The position numbers were made by a program, and so were the translations under genes. A model generated the notes under the pieces. It was not told the DNA's origin. It saw nothing but the letters and a program-made list of their open reading frames with translations, and made no database searches. Shown piece after piece: positions 39,846-44,065 of a stretch of 44,065 nucleotides of DNA. This DNA is from a virus. How positions within the stretch are numbered: the first letter of the stretch is position 1; every line of letters starts with the position of its first letter. The stretch is taken from IMG/VR virus record IMGVR_UViG_3300048836_000016, positions 1 to 44,065 of that record. The stretch is one strand, 5' to 3'.

Positions 39846-40625
39846 TCACACTTTACCAAGTAAAACTGTGATTTTCTTATTCTTCTTGCCTCCGTGCAAC
39901 TCTACAATGGGACAGCCTAACTCCTCAGGTGGGAAATTCTTTTGTATAGCGTAGCCTTCCCTCTCCTGATAGCTCCCCGAATTGACAAACCACATAGTTT
40001 TCTTGATAACCTCATCGCAATGTCGTTGTGGTATATAGACATTCTCGGGAAAAGAAATGATCCCGTGAGTATGCCCCATACAATAACAATCACAGATGAC
40101 AATGTTCTTTAACCGCTCTATTGCGTTAGCCTTAGCACCTCTTGTACGCCCGTTAGAACTCCCATGAGTGAGATATATCGTATAGTAATTATCACGCCCA
40201 CGAGCTGGATTATATCCAAAACGCACTTTGAGAAGCACTTCATGCCCAAAGAATGGGACATCTAACTTGTATGAGAGTATCTCAGGTGTAGACAAGCCTA
40301 CCTCCTTATCTATCCTATCCTCGTGGTTGCCTGTAATAATGCCCCATATGCGGTCTTTAATGGGTAACAAGGCTTTCTCAGTGACCTCTATCTGCTCCCT
40401 TGGTGAATACTTCTGCCTGTATATATCACCTACGGAGCATTTTGTAACTACATCCATCATATCCCCATTGAGAACACAATACCTGTTTGGAGCCGCCTTG
40501 ATATAGTCTATGTACTGCTTAAACAGCGCATCATTGAAGAACGGGCTTCCGATGTGCATATCAGACAGCGGAAGAAACTCTACGGTCTCGTACTCATTCG
40601 ACAGGTTGACCGGATATACTCGCAC
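39846..40625 (-). CDS. Calcineurin-like metallophosphoesterase
   Basis: 259 residues with all motifs of the family: SDMHIG (D22, H24), NGDMMD (53-58), GNHED (99-103), YLTHG (H154) and GHTHG (184-188). It could act on DNA ends, nucleotides or proteins; phages carry such enzymes with several roles. GTG start at 40625 with AGGAGGG upstream. It is the first gene after the terminase terminator and the structured gene-free region. Confidence 0.88.
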   Translation of the reverse strand: MRVYPVNLSNEYETVEFLPLSDMHIGSPFFNDALFKQYIDYIKAAPNRYCVLNGDMMDVVTKCSVGDIYRQKYSPREQIEVTEKALLPIKDRIWGIITGNHEDRIDKEVGLSTPEILSYKLDVPFFGHEVLLKVRFGYNPARGRDNYYTIYLTHGSSNGRTRGAKANAIERLKNIVICDCYCMGHTHGIISFPENVYIPQRHCDEVIKKTMWFVNSGSYQEREGYAIQKNFPPEELGCPIVELHGGKKNKKITVLLGKV

Positions 40626-40741
40626 ACAATCCCTCCTTTGGCTTTATTTCGTGCATAATAACACCTAAATAACAGCGGTTTTTGTGCAGGAATTAAAACA
40701 AAATAGTTTATGTAAAACTAAAACAGGATTTTATATTTTAC

Positions 40742-40893
40742 TAACTTGTGTCTCACAAAAGGCACAAGATGAAGCACAAGTTAAATTGTGTCTCAATGGT
40801 GAGTGACAATACCTCACATTTCCTCGTTGGGCGATAGATGCCAGTTCTATCCTCATTGAGACATCAATTCCGTGATACCCCTTTAACTTGTGC
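40742..40893. ncRNA. Nested inverted-repeat element, candidate structured RNA
   Basis: A perfect 12-bp pair (40774-40785 with 40882-40893) encloses a perfect 10-bp pair (40789-40798 with 40854-40863), which encloses two hairpins: GTGAG/CTCAC (40799-40803 with 40813-40817) and GATAGA/TCTATC (40833-40838 with 40846-40851). Together they make a three-way-junction fold. An upstream segment (40742-40750) can pair with 40775-40783 instead, competing with the outer stem, and TTGTGTCTCA occurs twice (40746-40755, 40786-40795). Strand and function unknown; a binding site or origin is the alternative. Confidence 0.55.
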
Positions 40894-40969
40894 CGTGGGT
40901 ATTTCCAAAATGGAAACAACCATCAATTACCTGACCCCACGAAACTGATATCATGTCGGTGACGTTAAC

Positions 40970-40999
40970 AAAATGATAAACCCCTCGAAAGTGAGGGGG
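40970..40999 (-). terminator. Intrinsic terminator after the terminase genes
   Basis: Minus strand CCCCTC, loop ACTTTC, GAGGGG (40998 to 40981), then TTTATCATTTTG. It lies about 85 bases after the large terminase stop and would end the terS-terL transcript. Confidence 0.75.
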
Positions 41000-41082
41000 T
41001 ATCACCATAATTAATGCTAGGTATATCTATCAAGCTAGCATGATTATCAATTACCACTATTGCGCCTAACTGGCAGTTTATA

Positions 41083-42486
41083 TTACCGCTTACCCCTGCC
41101 ACGCCTGTCAAGGTGATTGTAGTCCTTCTTAACCCTCGAAGGTATGAGCGACAGAGTATCCATCATAGCGTTACATTGCACTTCCTCGGCAAACGTCATA
41201 GCAAGCGCATCAGCCTTATCAGGTGAAGGCAGTCCACGTTTACGCATGTCCTCTTTGCGCTCTAGCCCTATCTTCCCGTTGGCTGAATAGTAATACTCAG
41301 GAGCGCAGAGGTCATCACGCAGGTCGGTGTTGTCAGGAACACAGCCTCCCGCCTCCAGCCACTCCTTCATTTTCCACCACATCTCGACACGCTTGTTTAC
41401 AAACCGAGTTGAATCACCAGCCGAGCCTCCGAAGTAGACAGGCATCGGGTTAAAATGCAGAGTGCGAAGCGTATCAACTACCCCTGCTCCCCATCCTGTA
41501 ACATCAACAAAGCAAGCATCGCAGTCATTCTCACGCCATATACGTGCTATAGCCTGTGCAAACTGTGCAGTATCCACGTTGCGCGAACTCCATAACTCCT
41601 GCGCAACCAAACCTTGACGCATATAAATAACGCTGCTGTCATCACCAAAATAGCTGACATCACAGCCAAGGATCTTGGGCATATGTCCGTAAACGTTTAT
41701 CCTGTGCGCCTGGCGGATAGACTTGTCAATCAAATCAGGGCTTATAAGCTGCGCCATACTAGTTGACGGGAACTCACCGAGAACGCGCACTTTATAAATA
41801 TCACTGTCGGCTCCGTAGGCTTCGGCAATCTCAACGGCGTAGTCTGGACTTACATGCGGGCTATCTAGACAACTGAACGTCAGCCGCTGCCATCTGTCTC
41901 TGTTGCGGTGGAACGCATCATAGAAATAGCCGGTGTTCCTTGTAGGGTTTGCGGCCATGAGAACTCTTGCGCCAACCGTTGACAATGTACCTTGAGCAAC
42001 CTGGAACACAACGTCAGGAACTCCGGAGGCTTCGTCTATGAGAAAGAACAGGTTGTCATCATGGAACCCCTGTAATGCTTCCGGGCTTTCTTTTCGACCT
42101 GTACGAGCGACAGCAAACCCACTGGCACCGCTATAGCGTACCATGTCGGCGGTTATCTCAAGGGAAGATTTCCACGGCTCAAGCAGTTTGTCCCCCCACT
42201 TGCGGACCTCCGACCATAACACATCGCTTAACTGATGAGCCGTAGGAGCTGTAACAGGGATTTTAATATGCTGATGAGTTGTAATCCCCCATAATATCAG
42301 CCAGGACAACAACGTTGATTTGCCCGTACCATGCCCGGACTTAATAGCCACTCTTGCATTGTCGCAGGCAAAAGCCCGTAACGCTTCAGTCTGTTGAGGC
42401 GAAGGAACAACTCCGAGACACTCAATAACAAACTTAACGGGATCGTTACGCCATGAGATAACAAGGTCAACTATGCGCTCATCCAT
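41083..42486 (-). CDS. terL: Terminase large subunit
   Basis: 467 residues from the ATG at 42486 (GAGGG eight bases upstream; a GTG lies 3 bases before it). ATPase: Walker A SGHGTGKST (about 50-58), Walker B FFLIDEAS (147-154) and the coupling segment LMAANPT. Nuclease: GCDVSYFGDD (about 274-283), CFVDVTGWGAG (Asp near 328) and SPDKADALAM (Asp near 425), the RNase H-like acidic triad. It drives DNA packaging and cuts the concatemer. It overlaps the small terminase stop by eight bases. Confidence 0.93.
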   Translation of the reverse strand: MDERIVDLVISWRNDPVKFVIECLGVVPSPQQTEALRAFACDNARVAIKSGHGTGKSTLLSWLILWGITTHQHIKIPVTAPTAHQLSDVLWSEVRKWGDKLLEPWKSSLEITADMVRYSGASGFAVARTGRKESPEALQGFHDDNLFFLIDEASGVPDVVFQVAQGTLSTVGARVLMAANPTRNTGYFYDAFHRNRDRWQRLTFSCLDSPHVSPDYAVEIAEAYGADSDIYKVRVLGEFPSTSMAQLISPDLIDKSIRQAHRINVYGHMPKILGCDVSYFGDDSSVIYMRQGLVAQELWSSRNVDTAQFAQAIARIWRENDCDACFVDVTGWGAGVVDTLRTLHFNPMPVYFGGSAGDSTRFVNKRVEMWWKMKEWLEAGGCVPDNTDLRDDLCAPEYYYSANGKIGLERKEDMRKRGLPSPDKADALAMTFAEEVQCNAMMDTLSLIPSRVKKDYNHLDRRGRGKR

Positions 42487-43012
42487 CACTTTTACCCTCA
42501 GAAGGGAGGTATAAAGTATCCTCCCGAGTTAAAACAGGTGGCTCTGCGTGGCTTGTAGTGAGTGCCTGCCTAGCTTCGACCATCTCTAACAGCTGTTTGG
42601 GCGACATTTCAACGTTTAATTGAGTTGTAGTTTTCATTGCCAAGACATCAGCTATTAAATTAAGTGAGTTGCTAGCCGAACGAGCGTCTAGCATTTTATA
42701 AACTTCGAGGCCGTCCTTATCCTTGAGCGGAGTCAATATTTCCTGCATGCCATTTTTTGCAATCCTTACTGCTGCTGAAACGACCCATTCCTTATCGATC
42801 TTAACATGTTCATAAACTTCTGCGACAATTGGGCGGGACAATTCGTTGATACGATTCTTAACTTCGAACTTTTTAAGCAACTTGTTTCCAATTGCTCCGG
42901 CAGTTTTTTCCGAATAACCCGCTCTAATAGCGGACTGCGTTCCATTTGCGTCTTTAATATACTCCTGGCAAAACAATTCTTGTTTGTCATTTAATTTGCG
43001 AATTCGCCCCAC
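42479..43012 (-). CDS. terS: Terminase small subunit
   Basis: KLNDKQELFCQEYIKDANGT then QSAIRAGYSEKTAGAIGNKL is the classic N-terminal helix-turn-helix of small terminases (LT-x-KQ-x-x-F...N-x-T-x-A-x-x-AGYS), followed by an oligomerisation region and TTQLNVEMSPKQLLEMVEAR. No good start: GTG at 43012 or 43015 sits only 2-5 bases from AGAGG, with TTG at 43024/43027 as alternatives. A longer frame to 43120 would be translated through a terminator hairpin and is rejected. About 177 residues. Confidence 0.82.
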   Translation of the reverse strand: MGRIRKLNDKQELFCQEYIKDANGTQSAIRAGYSEKTAGAIGNKLLKKFEVKNRINELSRPIVAEVYEHVKIDKEWVVSAAVRIAKNGMQEILTPLKDKDGLEVYKMLDARSASNSLNLIADVLAMKTTTQLNVEMSPKQLLEMVEARQALTTSHAEPPVLTREDTLYLPSEGKSDG

Positions 43013-43038
43013 CACCTCTTGCAACAAAAAATATCTAT

Positions 43039-43073
43039 AAAAAAATCCCCTTGAGAACGAAGTCTCAAAGGGA
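43039..43073 (-). terminator. Intrinsic terminator in the leader ahead of terS
   Basis: Minus strand TCCCTTTGAGA, loop CTTCGT, TCTCAAGGGGA (43073 to 43046) with one G-T pair in 11, followed by seven Ts (43045-43039). It lies between the leftward promoter (43121-43150) and terS, so the leader transcript would be only about 75 nt unless transcription is allowed through. A leader segment TCAAA...TTTGA could pair with part of the 5' arm and act as a weak antiterminator. Confidence 0.82.
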
Positions 43074-43120
43074 ATAATTTGAATTATTAAGCTACAAAGC
43101 CTAGTTGTGTTACTATACAT

Positions 43121-43150
43121 ATTTTACCATTGACAGATACAAAAAATCAA
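43121..43150 (-). promoter_or_regulatory. Leftward (late) promoter
   Basis: Minus strand TTGATT (43150-43145), 18 bases, TGG then TAAAAT (43126-43121): a sigma-70-type promoter with an extended -10. Start of transcription is expected near 43114, giving a leader that runs directly into the terminator at 43039-43073 and then terS. Confidence 0.65.
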
Positions 43151-43498
43151 GCCCTTTTTCCCCTCTCTCAAAATATCCGCAATTATTCGCAATTAATCTA
43201 TCCGCTCTTACGAACACAGTCATAATCAAACATTACAAACTCCAACTTTAAATTACAGTCCCAATTTAATATTTGACTTTAAAATATATGTCAGTGAGCG
43301 ATAGCGAACGGCAGTATTTTAATTTGCCTTCATTTTTGGCGTTCCTGGGGTTAGAGATTTTAATCTTTAGATCTTAATCTTTAAATCTTTTAAGTACTTA
43401 GGATCTTAAAAGATTCTTTATTATATCATGCCTGTCAAGTACCTCCGGAGACACAATTTAAAAAATAAAGTGTGAACTTGCAAAGTCTTGCTATCACT

Positions 43499-43600
43499 GC
43501 TCCGTATCTAAATTGCAATTTTAGATGATCTAAAAGTGCATTTTAGATGATCTAAATGTGTGTTTTAGATGATCTAAATTTTAATTTTAGATATAAAAAA
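43499..43600. repeat. Array of TTTAGAT-G-ATCTAAA palindromes at 22-bp spacing
   Basis: Three full copies at 43520-43534, 43542-43556 and 43564-43578 (centres 43527, 43549, 43571), each a 7-bp inverted repeat around a G. Half-sites continue the exact register on both sides: ATCTAAA at 43506-43512 (centre 43505) and TTTAGAT at 43586-43592 (centre 43593). A spacing of 22 bp, about two helical turns, puts all sites on one DNA face. It is either an initiator iteron array or a cooperative operator. A sixth copy is at 4564-4578. Confidence 0.8.
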
Positions 43601-43640
43601 GATGGGCCTATAGACCTATATACAACTGCCGTGTAAGGTG

Positions 43641-43649
43641 TATTATATA
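43641..43649 (+). promoter_or_regulatory. Weak candidate -10 of the rightward early promoter
   Basis: TATTATATA lies 52 bases upstream of the first early ATG. No good -35 is found at 17-18 bases upstream (ATATAC at 43618-43623), so activation by a protein bound to the palindrome array may be needed. Low confidence. Confidence 0.25.
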
Positions 43650-43701
43650 GTCGTGCCAGGGGTTTAGGAGAGGCGCAATAAAATTAGGGGGAGAGATTAA
43701 G

Positions 43702-44004
43702 ATGACGGCAGCAATTAAAAACTACAGTGGAAAGACATGGAAATTTATTCAGGACTATTATAGCAAGAACCCAGAAGGACATTATTTCGATCACGACACA
43801 TTAAAGTTTTTTGGAGAACGCACATCGGAAATGAGAGTATTAAAAAATACAACAGTAATTAAAAATTACAAGGGTGAAAAACAGGAATGTTATATTTTAT
43901 CATCTTTACAGCGTAATCACCCAAGCGGACCCACACGGAAATATACTTATTTTGATATAGAAACGCTTGATCATGTTATCTATGTTGCAGAATTTAACAA
44001 GTAA
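43702..44004 (+). CDS. First early protein, unknown function (100 aa)
   Basis: ATG at 43702 follows GGGGGAGAG. Its last 66 bases are repeated at 1-66. The product opens MTAAIKNYSGKTWKFIQDYY, is rich in Tyr, Lys and Asn, and has FGERTSEMRVLKNTTVIKNY; the second half reads like a small winged-helix layout (helix, then VIKNYKGEKQECYILSS and YTYFDIETLDHVIYV strands). That is only an impression. As the first gene after the control region it may be an early regulator or host-takeover protein. No family recognised. Confidence 0.75.
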   Translation: MTAAIKNYSGKTWKFIQDYYSKNPEGHYFDHDTLKFFGERTSEMRVLKNTTVIKNYKGEKQECYILSSLQRNHPSGPTRKYTYFDIETLDHVIYVAEFNK

Positions 44005-44065
44005 AGAGGAGGTGAGGGGTGGGGAGTAATCCCCACTAAACCACAAAGACGGTCCCAAGTCCGTC
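43939..44065. repeat. Terminal redundancy, right copy
   Basis: Exact copy of 1-127. It contains the 3' end of the 43702 gene and the first two leader hairpin segments. See the left copy; merging the two gives the circular unit. Confidence 0.95.

Larger units (their letters stand above)
40626..41082. other. Gene-free region between large terminase and metallophosphoesterase
   Basis: 457 bases without a supportable gene. It holds, in leftward order, a 7-bp inverted repeat ATGCTAG/CTAGCAT (41014-41020 with 41035-41041), the terminase terminator (40970-40999), a TTTCC/GGAAA hairpin near 40902-40915, a nested inverted-repeat element (40742-40893), and an AT-rich stretch up to the GTG at 40625. 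A 62-codon frame (40731-40919, minus) overlaps the repeats and has no convincing features. Confidence 0.7.
43121..43701. other. Divergent control region between late and early operons
   Basis: 581 bases with no gene. From left: the late promoter (43121-43150); a tandem 10-bp-spaced CGCAATTA pair (43178-43185, 43188-43195); an AT-rich stretch with a 14-bp tandem pair TTAATCTTTAGATC / TTAATCTTTAAATC (43360-43387); an 11-bp inverted repeat AATCTTTTAAG / CTTAAAAGATT (43384-43394 with 43405-43415); the 22-bp palindrome array (43499-43600); and a weak rightward -10 candidate TATTAT at 43641. It combines the likely origin and the main promoters. Confidence 0.6.

Noticed and set aside
40731-40919. 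62-codon minus-strand frame in the gene-free region
   Set aside because: It lies almost wholly on the nested inverted repeats, has no good ribosome site and no recognisable protein features; the open frame is probably incidental.
43013-43120. N-terminal extension of the small terminase to 43120
   Set aside because: It would be translated through the terminator hairpin, the added residues are low-quality sequence, and it lies almost at the predicted transcription start.
43499-43600. CRISPR-like array
   Set aside because: Repeats are 15 bp with 7-base gaps that are not spacer-like, and no cas genes are present; this is a phased binding-site array.
1-44065. Integrase, repressor, attachment site, transposon or tRNA gene
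   Set aside because: I looked for these and saw none by motif or fold; absence of an integrase and repressor is only as strong as a visual search.

Overview
The window looks like one complete genome of a short-tailed (podovirus-type) double-stranded DNA phage, assembled as a circle. Bases 1-127 are repeated exactly at 43939-44065, so the unit is about 43,938 bp. The exact 127-bp overlap is what an assembler leaves at a circular join; it need not be a biological terminal repeat. Strong AAGGAGG-type ribosome sites, YopX, Erf, DUF3310 and XhlA-like proteins point to a Firmicutes-type host. Two overlapping membrane/coiled-coil lysis genes that resemble spanins hint at a host with an outer membrane, for example a Negativicute; this is inference only. 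No integrase, lysogeny repressor, phage RNA polymerase, DNA polymerase, replicative helicase, primase or tRNA was recognised, so the phage appears to be virulent (or at least not integrating) and to use host polymerases. 

Layout: the early/replication half runs rightward from 43702, across the circular join, to 12532. It holds small membrane proteins, two paralogous cytosine-C5 methyltransferase-like proteins, an amino-methyltransferase, a PD-(D/E)XK exonuclease plus Erf annealing protein, a replication-initiator plus DnaC-like loader pair, SSB, and a long chain of tiny Cys-rich proteins joined by ATGA/TAATG overlaps. It ends with a VRR-NUC nuclease and an HTH protein that could be a late regulator, then a bidirectional terminator at 12546-12577. 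The late half runs leftward from about 43114 to 12662: small and large terminase, metallophosphoesterase, second amino-methyltransferase, a Zn-peptidase-like protein, portal, Bbp19-like protein, scaffold, Bbp16-like cement and major capsid protein, tail fibres with two DUF4376 chaperone-like paralogues, tail tubular proteins A and B, T7 gp13/gp14/gp15-like ejection proteins, a 2294-residue polyvalent ejection protein, then transglycosylase, M15 peptidase, XhlA/holin-like and spanin-like genes. 

Control and unexplained structure: the 581-bp divergent intergenic region (43121-43701) holds a strong leftward promoter, AT-rich repeats and an array of TTTAGAT-G-ATCTAAA palindromes spaced exactly 22 bp. 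One further copy with a 19-bp identical core lies in the linker of the replication-initiator gene, which suggests origin/initiator binding or a shared operator. Between the leftward promoter and the small terminase lies a textbook intrinsic terminator, so late expression probably needs antitermination. A second gene-free region (40626-41082) holds a terminator after the large terminase and a roughly 120-150-nt element of nested long inverted repeats that looks like a structured RNA or a complex protein-binding site. A small zinc-ribbon gene (7693-7833) carries one in-frame TGA followed by a perfect 7-bp hairpin; it is either a broken gene or a recoded one.
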